Below are positions 34,101 to 58,200 of a stretch of DNA of 64,000 bases, in pieces (within the stretch, counting starts at the first letter, position 1; every line of letters starts with the position of its first letter). The stretch covers positions 16,906,867 through 16,970,866 of the forward strand of contig NC_092525.1 in the NCBI RefSeq assembly GCF_037038585.1, read 5' to 3'. Below the pieces are notes generated by a model. The model worked only from the letters and a program-made list of their open reading frames with translations. It did not search any database and had not been told where the DNA came from. The stretch comes from Patagioenas fasciata. Taxonomy: Eukaryota > Chordata > Aves > Columbiformes > Columbidae. Both the position numbers and the translations under genes were made by a program.

Positions 34101-36414
34101 AAAAATGGGTGAACACCATGGGCAGGGAAAAGTAAGGACCTGAAGTTTAAAGGAGAAAGAACAGAAACAACTTTAGAAGAAACAGATAAAAGAACCTGGC
34201 ACTATTAAAAAATACACTCCTCTTTGATGTGAAATGAAGTCAGAGGCTCCAAAACACCTCAAGATAAGATCCCTAGGAGAGATCGGCAGTGGGTCTAGAG
34301 GTGCCAGTACTCTCCGCATCCCTGTATGGACCAGAACACAACGGAAATGACACAAAACCTCCTTAAAATAAAATTTAACATTAACCCCAGTCAAAAAAAG
34401 TGCCTGGTCTAGTTACCAACAGTACAATCTTTGCATACATTTTGCAACAATGGTCTTTTTCCACCAAGACATACACTCCAGAATGAAAATATATAATAAT
34501 GTTCTCGTCTAACAGGTGTTCCATATTTTCTACATCTTCTGCGCAAGGCTATTTAGTTACATTATATCTCTTGTTCTGTATTAATTTATTCAGTGGCTTT
34601 TCTATATTTTTTCAATATATTTTCCTTTTTAAAAATTTTTTCTATAACTTTTACATAAATACTAAGAAATCCTCACAATATCCCTATGGGATGAAGAACT
34701 ATTATCCTCCTCTTTCATCACAGTGTTTGAAACACAAAAGAAATTGAGGCCAAATTTTTAAAGCAATTTTTGGTCATCCAGTTTGGGCTGACACCTGGGT
34801 TACTGGGGTTATTTGCACCTTGTTGCCTTTTGTCCACTGCCATGCTGTAAAGGCAGGCAGCTCGGTATGTTTCTGTACCAACAAAGTGACCCAGCTGCAG
34901 TGACAAGAATGTGATGTCAGAACAAAGGAGGAAGGAGTCATCACTCCATTCCGATACCACAGAAGTAATCTTTCAACAGATTGGTAAACATTATCTAAAA
35001 CTAAGAAGTTTCAGAAACAGAATTCACCTGTAATGAACTTCATTAAATACTGGACAAAACATTAAAATACAGAGCAGCACATCAAATAACTGCACCTGTT
35101 TACAGGTGAGTTACTTCACTAGCTGCCAAGCCTTGACAGTTCTGCCATTTAAGAACAGTTATCCCAGCTATTGACACAACTCTTGTGCCTGGAACTGTTC
35201 CCCAGTTCCAGTCACACATAAATTCCAATTCCTTCTATGCTTCAGTTTCCAACATGTAATTGTCAAAATTCAACCCAAAAAAGGAAACTGCAAGAACACC
35301 GGAAATACTCTTTCTGAATTTGCATATATGACCAGCCAGCAGGATGGGTGAATTCTCCAGGTTTTGTGCTAGAAAGGATTGAAGGCTCAATGATGGAAAA
35401 GACTACATTATGAAAATGATAAAAACTCAATGATGAAAATAACTTTTTTTTTTCCCCTAAAACAAAAAAATCCAAATATTCTTGGGTATCAGAAATAATG
35501 GACTCTATTCTTGTTTGATTTTTCTCTAATCAAACAATCCTCGTTCATCACAGCACAAAGAAGCCTTTTTACTTACATAACATCCATGCAAAAGATCAAC
35601 ACATAATGACATTAAGTTTTGTAAAACAAACTGACATAGCCAAAATCAACATTAACATCTAACATCATAAATGTACATGGTTTTTATATTAGTGATTACC
35701 TGCCCACTTCGCACAGAATTCTCTGCAAGGAATGCATATTGATATGGAAATTTTAGTTGTAGGGCCAACCGTCCAGAAACTGCCTACAGTTCTGGAGGTT
35801 AAGCCGGGAGACACGAACAGTTCCTGGAGAAAAATCTGCACGAGGAAGAGCCCGCGTGTAACTGAGCCATGTAAAGACCCGTCTTTTCCCCACACACGTG
35901 CGGAGTGTAATTACACGAATAATCACCATTGCAATAAGTACGTGAACTCTGACAGCAACTTTATGGGAGAAGAGAGAAGGCAACAGGAGCACAGCAAAGG
36001 AGATTCGCTCCGCCGAGAACCCCCGCACGGCGCTGAGCGAGGGGGCCCGCGGGGATCCCGCCGCCGCACGATCGGGCCGGGGGGCATCGCGGTGGTGCCG
36101 GGGGCAGGCCGGGAGCGGGCCGGGCCGGGCGGTTGTCCCGCCGCCGGCCGCCATGGAGGCCGCAGTCGGGCCGCGGCCTCGCTGGGGGAGGGGAGGGCGG
36201 AGGCGGCGGTCGGGCCGTGGGGAGGCGGAGGAAAGGCCTCGCTCCCCGCGGGGGATATGGGAGGAGGGGCCGGGGCCGGCACTCACTCGGGGGGAAAGAG
36301 CCGCAGCTCCTCGATCTTTCCGAGGAAGCCGAAGAGCGTCCGCATCTGCTCGGAGCTGGCGCTGGGGGAGACGTTGGTGACCTGGATCACGTCGGTGCCG
36401 CTGCTAGAAGCCAT
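18967..36414 (-). CDS. SRSF11: SRSF11 (SRp54/p54), serine/arginine-rich splicing factor 11, complete, 12 coding exons, 459 aa
   Basis: SRSF11 is a nuclear SR-type protein that takes part in pre-mRNA splicing and exon choice. The twelve exons join to 1380 nt without a break. Residues about 8-87 form one RRM (VIQVTNVSPSASSEQM, then RVCFVKFHDPDSAVV and FVDRALIVVPYAEG). Residues about 88-215 are an Ala/Leu/Pro-rich linker (LAPANAVAGLLPGGG) and a charged helix (SSKEIEEAMKRVREAQSLIS). Residues about 216-350 are an Arg/Ser domain. Residues about 350-394 are a Lys/Asp/Glu/Arg tract, and the acidic tail ends HHEEDMDMSD. The human form is about 484 residues; this one is shorter mainly because the Gly-rich N-terminus is missing. 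The start at 36412-36414 is chosen because an in-frame ATG further up lies inside a predicted 5' UTR intron. The gene diverges from LRRC40. Confidence 0.95.
19272..19410 (-). CDS. SRSF11: SRSF11 coding exon 11
   Basis: The exon encodes the lysine/aspartate-rich tract HKKEKKKDKDKERSRDE and KSKDKEKDRERKSESDKDVK (residues about 348-394). It opens with the last base of a split Arg codon and ends on a codon boundary before donor GTATGT. Confidence 0.95.
19866..19961 (-). CDS. SRSF11: SRSF11 coding exon 10 (96 nt, symmetric)
   Basis: The exon encodes ERRRRRSRSGSRSPKKPRSP and KRKMSRSPSPR within the RS domain. Both borders cut an AG|R arginine codon (phase 2) and the length is divisible by three. 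Acceptor is TTTCCTGTAG and donor is GTCAGT. Confidence 0.95.
20572..20661 (-). CDS. SRSF11: SRSF11 coding exon 9 (90 nt, symmetric)
   Basis: The exon encodes DKKKEEKEKKRSKTPPKSYS and TTRRSRSTS. Both borders cut an arginine codon in phase 2. Acceptor is TACTAAAAG, with few pyrimidines next to it, and donor is GTACAG, so both sites look weak and the exon may be regulated. Confidence 0.93.
21212..21343 (-). CDS. SRSF11: SRSF11 coding exon 8 (132 nt, symmetric)
   Basis: The exon encodes RSRSRSRRRSHSKSRSRRR and RSHSRERSRRSRSTSKT, the core of the RS domain (residues about 243-285). Both borders are phase 2. Acceptor is GTTGCTGCCAG and donor is GTAATT. Confidence 0.95.
21438..21519 (-). CDS. SRSF11: SRSF11 coding exon 7 (82 nt)
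   Basis: The exon encodes DKKDEKRRHSRSRSRSRRRR and TPSSSRH at the start of the RS domain. Acceptor is AACTCCAG and donor is GTAGGT. Confidence 0.95.
22502..22629 (-). CDS. SRSF11: SRSF11 coding exon 6 (128 nt)
   Basis: The exon encodes LNHVAAGLVSPSLKSDTSSK and EIEEAMKRVREAQSLISAA, a charged helix before the RS domain (residues about 172-214). Acceptor is AATTTACCAG and donor is GTAATT. Confidence 0.95.
23091..23140 (-). CDS. SRSF11: SRSF11 coding exon 5 (50 nt)
   Basis: This short exon encodes SLAADQLLKLMSTVDP and the start of a split Lys codon. Acceptor is CCTCTCCCAG and donor is GTAAGC. Confidence 0.95.
24467..24559 (-). CDS. SRSF11: SRSF11 coding exon 4 (93 nt, symmetric)
   Basis: The exon encodes IGAVPLAALGAPALDPALAA and LGLPGANLNSQ, an Ala/Leu-rich linker (residues 125-155). 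It is phase 0 at both ends, so skipping keeps frame. Acceptor is TCTTTGCAG and donor is GTATGT. Confidence 0.95.
26481..26590 (-). CDS. SRSF11: SRSF11 coding exon 3 (110 nt)
   Basis: The exon encodes VIPDETKALSLLAPANAVAG and LLPGGGLLPTPNPLSQ (residues 88-124). It opens with GAGTGATT, so any upstream insert that shifts the frame by one step makes the second codon TGA. Acceptor is TCTCTGCAG and donor is GTACTG. Confidence 0.95.
27286..27356 (-). other. Candidate unannotated cassette ('poison') exon of SRSF11, 71 nt
   Basis: On the minus strand this segment lies between AGTTCCTTCTGCAG and CTGTGCAG|GTAAGG, both near consensus. Joined to exon 2 it stays open for 24 codons (including HMLEQVHFTVQ), but 71 is not divisible by three, so exon 3 would be entered as GAG TGA and stop at once. 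About 100 nt then remain to the next junction, enough for nonsense-mediated decay. SR-protein genes are known to carry such exons; its use here is inference. Confidence 0.5.
28472..28525 (-). other. Weak candidate cassette exon in SRSF11 intron, 54 nt, in frame
   Basis: The minus-strand donor CTACG|GTAAGG is strong, and an acceptor AACATACACAG lies 54 nt upstream with a poor pyrimidine tract. The segment would add 18 residues in frame (LVLAVALCYRTIHKVY core) between the RRM and the linker. There is no support beyond splice-site shape and an open frame. Confidence 0.2.
29215..29236. repeat. Short GACGAG hexanucleotide repeat in SRSF11 intron
   Basis: About three copies of GACGAG stand on the plus strand, reading CTCGTC on the SRSF11 sense strand. 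This makes a C/U-rich stretch that could bind polypyrimidine-tract proteins. Confidence 0.6.
30582..30715 (-). CDS. SRSF11: SRSF11 coding exon 2 (second half of RRM)
   Basis: The exon encodes DSPLPVSSRVCFVKFHDPDS (with the RNP1-like RVCFVKF) and TNTVFVDRALIVVPYAEG, residues about 43-87. Acceptor is TCTTTTTCAG. The donor GAAG|GTTTGT is clearly weaker than consensus. Confidence 0.95.
31421..31451. repeat. Poly(A) tract
   Basis: A run of A on the plus strand is interrupted by one G, inside an SRSF11 intron. On the SRSF11 sense strand it is poly(T). Confidence 0.9.
33309..33325. repeat. Poly(A) tract
   Basis: An uninterrupted run of 17 A lies inside the large SRSF11 intron. Confidence 0.9.
35700..35823 (-). 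other. Candidate stop-containing cassette exon in first SRSF11 coding intron, 124 nt
   Basis: On the minus strand the segment runs from acceptor GCAGATTTTTCTCCAG to donor GTGGGCAG|GTAATC. Spliced after exon 1 it reads GAG AAC TGT and reaches TAA at its ninth codon. An internal acceptor (ATTCCTTGCAG) would give a 23-nt version that also shifts frame. This is prediction from splice-site shape only. Confidence 0.35.
36287..36414 (-). CDS. SRSF11: SRSF11 coding exon 1 (start codon, first half of RRM)
   Basis: The exon encodes MASSSGTDVIQVTNVSPSAS and SEQMRTLFGFLGKIEELRLF, residues 1-42. The exon itself starts at 36436 after a good acceptor (CTCTCCCTGGTGTGTCTGTAG), leaving 22 nt of 5' UTR before ATG. 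Donor is GTGAGT. It lies inside a CpG island. Confidence 0.93.
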
Positions 36415-36556
36415 CGCGCCGCCGCCCGCTCGGCTGCTACAGACACACCAGGGAGAGGAAGAGCGCGTTAAGCCCAAGCAGCCCCCGGCGGCGCCTCCTC
36501 CGCCGTCGCTCGGGCCCGACCCGGCCCCGCCGCGCCCGCACCACCGCCCGCCTCAC

Positions 36557-36590
36557 CAGCCTGCTCGGGCCGCAGTGTCCCACAATGCTT
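36557..36590 (-). other. SRSF11: SRSF11 non-coding first exon (predicted) with donor CTG|GTGAGG
   Basis: On the minus strand GAGCAGGCTG|GTGAGG forms a good donor 120 nt before the acceptor of coding exon 1. A plausible transcription start lies near the GCATTGTGGGACAC motif. The upper limit is a guess; only the splice sites are visible. Confidence 0.5.
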
Positions 36591-36870
36591 CGCGGCCGCG
36601 CCCCGCGCAGGCGCACGCAGGCTCACCGCGCGGGGCCCGCGCCCAGCGGCCTCGCCTACGCACGCGCGTGGTCCCGGCCCCTCCCGGAAACGCGCGGGAA
36701 CGGCGCGTGCGCGGATAGAGTGCCACCCCTTCCCCCCCCAAATCCCGCGAGGTTTCCCCCACCCTCGCGCACGCGTCCTACCGGCTCCGTGCGCGCGGGT
36801 CGCGCCGCGTATGCGCAGAATGGGAGCGGCCGTTGGCGGGAATGGCGCGAGGCGTTAGCGGGCGCTGCCG

Positions 36871-37059
36871 GTTGCGTCAGGGGCTGATAGGAGAGTGCTG
36901 GGCCCGGGCTGTCCGTTCTGCCCAGGTTGCGCTTTGTACCAGCTGTACTCGATCTCGTCCAGCTGGCGGCCGGAATTCCAGAGCACTGGGGTTAAAAGGA
37001 GGCCTCAGCTGAGGCTGGCATGTTGCTAACGGTTCCAGGCCGGCTTGGTGATGCCACAA
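36871..37059. other. Intergenic flank between SRSF11 promoter and CR1
   Basis: This is moderately GC-rich sequence without exon features. Its last part may already be diverged CR1. Confidence 0.5.
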
Positions 37060-37485
37060 CACCCAGATGAGGTTACACAGGAATGTGTCCAGGTGGGTTT
37101 TGAATGTCTCCAGAGGAGACCCCACAACCTCCCTGGGCAGCCTGTTCAGGCTCAGTCACCCTCACTGAGAAGAAGTTTCTTGTCATATTAAGTGGAACCT
37201 CCTGTGTTCCAGTTTGAACCCCTTACCCCTTGTCTTACCATTGGTTGTCACCAAGAAGAGCCTGGCTCCATCTTTGTGACACTCACATTTTATATATTTA
37301 TAAACATTAATGAGGTCACCCCTCAGTCTCCTCCAAGCTAAAGAGCCCCAGCCTTTCCTCATAAGGGAGATGTTCCACTCTCTTCATCATTGTTGCTCTG
37401 CGCTGGACTCTCCAGCAGTTCCCTGTCCTTGAACTGAGGGGCCCAGAACTGGAGACGATATTCCAGATCTGATTACCGTGTTTTT
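37060..37485 (-). mobile_element. CR1 LINE fragment, antisense
   Basis: The plus strand shows phrases typical of the reverse complement of avian CR1: ACCTCCCTGGGCAGCCTGTTC, CACCCTCACTGAGAAGAAG, CCTTACCCCTTGTCTTACCA, GAGGTCACCCCTCAGTCTCC and GAGGGGCCCAGAACTGGA. The element therefore lies on the minus strand. It is a diverged 3' piece without an intact reading frame. Confidence 0.85.
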
Positions 37486-39189
37486 AACAGGCTAGGTCAA
37501 CTGGTACATCAACCAGTTACATAGTGGTGAGTGGAATGGGTATTTTGTTGCCTGGATTCACTGAGATGAATGTATTTCGAGTGCTGTGGAGGAACGTTTT
37601 CTCCTCTATCACTTCTGGCATCACATCATAAATAAAGCAATCAGTTATTTCTGAAGTCCATAAAAGCAATTTTTAAGTGACCAATATTAATTATTTTAGG
37701 AAGCTCGACCTTATCCGCAGCCCTTCCCATCCGTTGTTATTTCTGCCTCTTGTGAACAAGCCTCAGCTTGTTAACTCCAACTCTTCCAAATATATTTTTT
37801 TAGGGGAACAAACAAACTGAATTAGCAAGTGTCCATACGAAATGGGGATTTCCGGTACTTTTTTTTCTTTTTTTTTAAGACTCAGTTGAAATACCCAGCT
37901 TTTTCTTAAGAGGGCTGCCTGGTGACTCCCAAAGGGAGACACAAAAAAGGGTAATTAAAAAGTAAAAATAAGTGGGCCATATCTTTAGTCAAGTGCTACT
38001 GTCTGAAGTATATGAAACATTTCTTGAATCACAAGCTTGTTTACCTAATGTGGTATTTGGTCCTTAACTAATTACTTTGAAATTCAATTGAACTATTAGT
38101 AGAAGCTATTTCCAAAAAGAGTGGCGTTTGAAACACAAATCTGGTGCTTCGAAGTCAAAAGAGCTACAACTCAAAACAATGGCTGGGCAGGGGCTTCTCA
38201 GCAGGAGCTGAACTGCTGGCAGGATCTGCCAGACTAGCCCTGACTTGCGGAACTGGTAATTTCAAGCACTGGGAGGCGACATCTTTCAGTCTGTACTGTT
38301 GTTATTTAGTTTGCAAGCTCAGGACAAAGGGAAAACGAAATAATGAAGTGCCGTGCCTTCTCATTTGATATGCGCCATGTGTATGTTTCAAATGTTTTCC
38401 CAGGCTGTCTGGTCTGGATGCACAGTTGTGACCCAAGCAGACAGATCAGCAAACACAAGTGGGGAGGAAGGGTGGCAGGGCAGATCTGTGTCATGGGGCA
38501 AGCAAGTTGCTGAGTCTCCTTTGTAATTATTAGTAAGAATTTAATGTCCACAGACCTGTCATCAGCAACAGCTTCTAGTCTTGCTTCGTCACAGGATGCC
38601 TGGGGTTGCACACCCTTATGTAACGAATATTCAGGTTGCTGTTGAGGGGATGGGGCCTCTCCTTTGTCCTCCCATTTTGGGGGGGGAATTATGGCCAGAA
38701 CTGGGAGCTGGTCCGTGTAGGAAACAATTATCTTGCCAATAGAATAGGCCCAGGCAGAATCTTTCAGCGAAGTATATTTTATTATGATTTTGCAAGACTA
38801 GGTGTCCTACCTAAAGGTCAGCACATGGAATAGGGCAAAAAGCCCTTGCTTATATCCCTCCCCCCCAATCCCAGCGGCAAATTCCCTCCCCTGTTCCCCA
38901 GGGGGTTGGTACTGCAGGGTTTACAGACTGCCCGACCCTGCCTCAGTTTACCTGCCTCATTCATCTAATTCTAACAACCCCCTCCCCTTATTGATTCATT
39001 TAAAATAGGGATTCCTGGCTCTTCGGTTACTCTTCCCACCTAACTTTTTAAATACAGGAATCAGTTTGCATTCCCGGATTAGTTCGAAGAGACTGTGTTT
39101 TACATTAAGGATTCACAGTCCGATGTCTCTCACTCCTTCCCCCACGCTGGGGTCAGACGCCAGGTCCCCAGTTTTATAAAAACATTCCC
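37486..39189. other. Intergenic region between SRSF11 and LRRC40
   Basis: This region is unique-looking and AT-rich up to about 38.6 kb. From about 38690 to 39180 comes a segment of different texture: C-rich tracts, TATATTTTATTATGATTTTGCAAGAC, and pyrimidine-rich ends. It may be an old LTR-like or other dispersed element, but I cannot name it. No exon or RNA gene is seen. Confidence 0.5.
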
Positions 39190-39499
39190 CCTTCAATGGC
39201 TTCTCACATCAGGGCGGTGGGAACCCCGTTCGGCCCGGGAGCGGCCGTGTCCATGTCGCACAGAGGTGACACTGCTACATCTCAGCACCGCAGCAGCTTC
39301 ATCCACCTGCAAAAGCCCTTCGGGGCGATGCCTTTATGCCCGCAGCCCCGGGGCCGCTCCGTTGTCGGTGCCGGGCGGGAAATGGCGGCGCTATCGGGCG
39401 GGGGGGCGGTGTCGGCGGCTGCCAGCACCGGGAGCCCCGTGGAGCGGCCCCGCCTGCGCGGCGGGTAGCGGGCGGTGCCCGCCCGGCCCTGGCTCACGG

Positions 39500-54350
<14,851 letters not shown>

Positions 54351-54895
54351 CGCAGGACAGACAGACAGGAACAGAAGGAACCTGTCTGACCAAGCGCTGC
54401 CAGGTTTTACTGCCCCGGCTGCTTGGTTTTAATATTGGTTGTAATTTGCATGTTAAGAACTCACCTATGGGACGTTTTTCCCTCAAGGCTGCACGTAGCA
54501 GGAGTGCATTTTGAAATACCACAATATAAGTTTACACTTTGTAATCAAGAATGCTGTTAAAAGCTGCTGTCAGTAATAGCAACGATGTTTTTTCTATAAT
54601 TAAGATAATTTTTAAAAGAATTGTCAACATCAAAGTATTTGAGCAAAAGGCAGAAGTAAGCACTTTGATTTTGTGTACCTGTTTTACAATCTCCTGTAAG
54701 GTGTTTATCCCTCTTTGGTGCTGCCTCCAAAAAGTGGCTACTGGTGATAAAACACTTGACCCCTCAAGCTGTGTGACGGTGCTGAGGACATGGTACGACA
54801 TGTGCCGCACCCATGCGCGTCTCATAGAAAATAAGCAAAAGGTGGTTGCTGTTAGTAGCTGCACTGATTCAATAAAGTTTCCTGTTGGAGGGTTT
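54351..54895 (+). other. LRRC40: LRRC40 3' UTR
   Basis: The 3' UTR runs about 545 nt from the stop to a predicted cleavage site after AATAAA at 54871-54876. The downstream G/T-rich stretch GGGTTTGGGTTGGTTTTC fits a cleavage-factor site. Confidence 0.75.
54871..54876 (+). terminator. LRRC40: Poly(A) signal AATAAA of LRRC40
   Basis: This is a canonical hexamer about 520 nt after the stop codon with a G/T-rich element 15-35 nt downstream. It is the only canonical one before the neighbouring gene end. Confidence 0.75.
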
Positions 54896-55225
54896 GGGTT
54901 GGTTTTCTTTTTTTGTCAGCATTAAACTGTCCCAGTTCTGAATGTGTCCGGAATGAATGTAAAATACACTTGATGCATGCTCAAGATCTCCAGGTTTGGG
55001 GAGGAGTGGAGGTGTCTGTACCGCACACGCAGGACGTGACCCCGAGAGGAGCAGAGCTGCGGACACCTGGAAAAACCTCCACCAGGAGAGGGACGGGGTA
55101 AAACGTGAAACATACGTGATTGCGTCTTTGTGCAGGAAGAACAGTGACTCTGGCTTCCTGTGACTTGCACAACAGCATTTTTGGAAACCTCAGATCCTTT
55201 CCAAGAGTAAAAGATGACAGAAATG
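54896..55225. other. Short spacer between LRRC40 and LRRC7 ends
   Basis: About 330 bp without gene features separates two converging transcription units. It is more GC-rich than the flanking UTRs. Confidence 0.55.
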
Positions 55226-55245
55226 AATTACAATAAGGTGACGTT

Positions 55246-55251
55246 TTTATT
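55246..55251 (-). terminator. LRRC7: Distal poly(A) signal AATAAA of LRRC7 (predicted)
   Basis: The plus-strand TTTATT at 55246-55251 reads AATAAA on the minus strand. It is the last such signal before LRRC40, and cleavage would fall near 55225-55235. Confidence 0.45.
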
Positions 55252-58200
55252 ATTTATACAATAAAGAGACTTTTTAATGTTATTCAAAACACTTTTTTTA
55301 AATACTGAAAAAGTTGGGTACACCAAAGCCGAAAAATGGCTCTGCTATACACTGCACAGCATTGGTTTAGTCCCTGTATTTGTTTTATGTACAGAAGCAT
55401 CTGCAAAATGCATTCGAAACACAATATACACCTTACGGATAAGTGTCATACATGAAAGAAAACTGGAAGGATACAACCTGCATGTGCAAATTAACTAACA
55501 ATATAATTGATTGCACTGAATCAATAGATTTAAAATAGAATTTTTGAAGTACCTTTTTGCACATAAAATGAAGCAGCTTTCAAGTTCAGGAAGTCTTTAT
55601 ACTGCAAAAAACATTAAGTACATTCACAATCTATGTTAATAAAGTAGTAAATATTTCTTCATTCAGCTTTATTTACATTAATACCGTAATTAAACTGAAA
55701 AGTACAGTTAGTCATTTGTAATATAGCAATCTTTTGACACATACAAAAATGACCATTTTTCTGTATATAATTTAAGCTCAAAATCACAATTATCTCAAAA
55801 TATTAATTACAATACAGCCATCTCCATCATAATTAAACATGTCTTTTATAAAATGGTAAAATTTTTCATAAAGTAAGCTGTTGGTTCGGCCCGGGATACA
55901 GTACTCACGAGTAGAAAAGGGCTGAGCGCTGGGATCTGCGGGCACAGAGCCGAGAAGGCCCCAGGAATTCCTACGCTATGCAGGGATGTCACTCCAGAAC
56001 CTTGGCTGGAACTGTCCGGGAAGGGCATGGGCTAAAGGCTTTTTATTTATGTTTTTAAGAGAAACTATTTAAATTCTATGATTTGCAAATACCATCTGAC
56101 GAAATCTGCTTTTCCCCAGGTGCTGCCGCAGTGCCGCCCACCATCCCCAACAGTGTGCAAAACAAAACCAAGCCACCACCTAATTCCTATCCTGTCCAAA
56201 CTACTGGCCTGAAAGTTGTATCGGTCCGTTGTATTCTGCTCACACCGGCATGGCTGACACGTGAAATAAATCCTTAGTGCCTGAAACACAATGGTACGTC
56301 TTTGTGCGCTTGCTCAAAGTGGAATTTTGGAAGGCAGAGGAGGGGAACGGGCGCTGCGGCGGGATGGGCTGTGGGTGCTCAGTGGCAGGGAGCTCAACCT
56401 TCACATCAAACTTCATTCACATTTGGAAATTCTAACTGTGAAATCCCCCTGGTTACAAGTGCTGCTGAGGTAGGTGGTGACCCCACGATGGGGGCTGCTC
56501 ACCCCCTGCACCTGGCTGGGATAGCGGCAAAGGGACATGCGGGTCAGACCCGTTCCTGTAGGGTGGGGAGGAGCTGGGAGGGCACAGACCCGGCACTAAC
56601 CCCCCGAGCCCCCCGAAATCAACACCCTGAGCCCCATTACCCGGCAATGAGCCTCGCTCAGCTCCTGAGCCCATGTCCTGCATGCGAGCACATCAAAATG
56701 GGTAGGTTTGCACGTAACACTGCCTGTGCATTTGCTGTTGCATATATCTCTATCAGATATATACACATATATACACATTTCTTTAAACAAGCTTTTTTTT
56801 TTCCATTGCATAAGGTAATTAGATGCTATATTACAAGCCAGAGAGGTTTAACCAGGGAACATCTTTACATTCAAAGTGCTTATTAGCAGCAGCAAACCAA
56901 TCTCCTGAACATTTCCTACTGTAATTTTCAGCTGAATTTTTGGCTCATGAAGTTCAGTGGTGTTCTAGAGCACAGGAGCTCACTTTGCAGAGGCTCCTGT
57001 ATGAGCTAAAAATACAGCTGTTGCAGCAGGGTTTCCAAGGTCTTTTCATCCCCGCTCAGCAAAAGGCCACTCAGCCTTTCCCACGAACCCCTGGCAATCA
57101 CGGCATTCACTGCCCCACGGACACACCGCACGTGCCTTGGAGACAAACGGGGTGTCACACACATGGCCCGGTCCTGCCCGGGTCCCTGCGCTGAGTCCCT
57201 CTGGGACACCCTGACCTGTCCCCACCCCGGGAGCTGCGCGGGGCCATGAGACACGTGTGCAGACAGGGCCACGTTACAAATTATCTTGGAAAACATCAAA
57301 CCAGCTTTGAGGATGTTAAATGAGAGATATTATGAACAACTGGCTTCTCAATTTCGTCATTCATCAACACCCAGATACAAACTGCAAAATGGGGAAATTA
57401 CAAAGAGTGGGGAGTCCTGCAGGCTTCCTGGCGCTGGGCTTTTTTTTCCTCTAAATAAGAAAAGTATTTTGGAAGCAGTTTTTTTTTTTCCTCCCCCTTA
57501 AGAGCAGCCTTGTGACAAGGCTGCAGAAAAGCAGACGTGTTCCCACCAGCCTGGCCACTGGTCTGGGCCCACATGGGATTTCTACTTCATATATAGTAAA
57601 TAAAAATGAATAATATCATAACCATGTGCAAAGCATAAACTTAACCTGGTACCCGACCTGCAAACCTGGTCGTGTTTGTGTCTGTCAGGTTACAGGAGAC
57701 CTTCCGAAAAAGACAAAAGGTACAAGTCATTTTCAAGAACTAACGTAAAAATCCTAAGTAGTCCCATTAAAGTAATTTTAATTGCTAATATTATTAGTCC
57801 TATGTAAACATCAATTCTGCCAATTGGAATAAAAAGAATGAAAATATTTGAGGGGCTGTGGGGGTTGGTGTTAAATCTCCAAACTCTCCGTCAAGTCCCT
57901 CTGTGGAGCCGGTGGAGTTTTGGCCGAGTGAAGGACTTCACTGCGCTCAGTTTTATTGTAATTTCCTTTCCATTATAATCTACCAATGAAAGCACCCAGC
58001 AGTCTTGAAACACAGCCTGACTGACTGTGCCGCTGCGCTTGAGATCCGATAAAAACATCACATGGAAAAACAGCCGCGCACAAAACTCAGTCCGAACAAG
58101 CGCTGAAGCTCACCTGATTTTCTCCCGTTTCCCCATTTTTACCTCTCAGTTAGTCCCTTGGTTCAAGGTCCAGAGGCAGAGCCCTCATCGTCCCTCCTGC

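Larger units (their letters stand above)
30716..36286 (-). other. SRSF11 intron between coding exons 1 and 2 (5.6 kb)
   Basis: This is the largest intron of the gene. It is AT-rich to about 35.7 kb and then enters the CpG island. It holds poly(A) runs (31421-31451 and 33309-33325) and an exon-like segment at 35700-35823 described separately. I recognise no transposon or RNA gene. The long open frames at its GC-rich end come from base composition. Confidence 0.7.
36000..36870. promoter_or_regulatory. CpG island promoter of SRSF11
   Basis: This is a dense GC-rich stretch with very frequent CG dinucleotides covering the non-coding first exon and coding exon 1 of SRSF11. The abrupt change from AT-rich flanks and the position over the 5' end make it the housekeeping-type promoter. 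No TATA box is evident. Edges are judged by eye. Confidence 0.85.

Noticed and set aside
36415-36477. Upstream in-frame ATG of SRSF11 at 36477
   Set aside because: It lies inside a predicted 120-bp 5' UTR intron with good splice sites, so the mature mRNA should start translation at 36414.
35732-36718. 328-codon open frame on the plus strand in the CpG island, and other long frames nearby
   Set aside because: It overlaps SRSF11 exon 1 in antisense and is Pro/Arg/Gly/Ala-rich as expected from GC-rich DNA lacking stop codons. There is no domain and no splice context.
39095-39499. N-terminal extension of LRRC40 through the open frame upstream of 39500
   Set aside because: The frame is open only because of CpG-island composition. 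Starting at 39500 matches the family N-terminus and length.
56302-56886. 194-codon plus-strand open frame in the LRRC7 3' region
   Set aside because: Composition-driven frame in a GC-rich stretch. It has no recognisable domain, and the start and end show no gene context.
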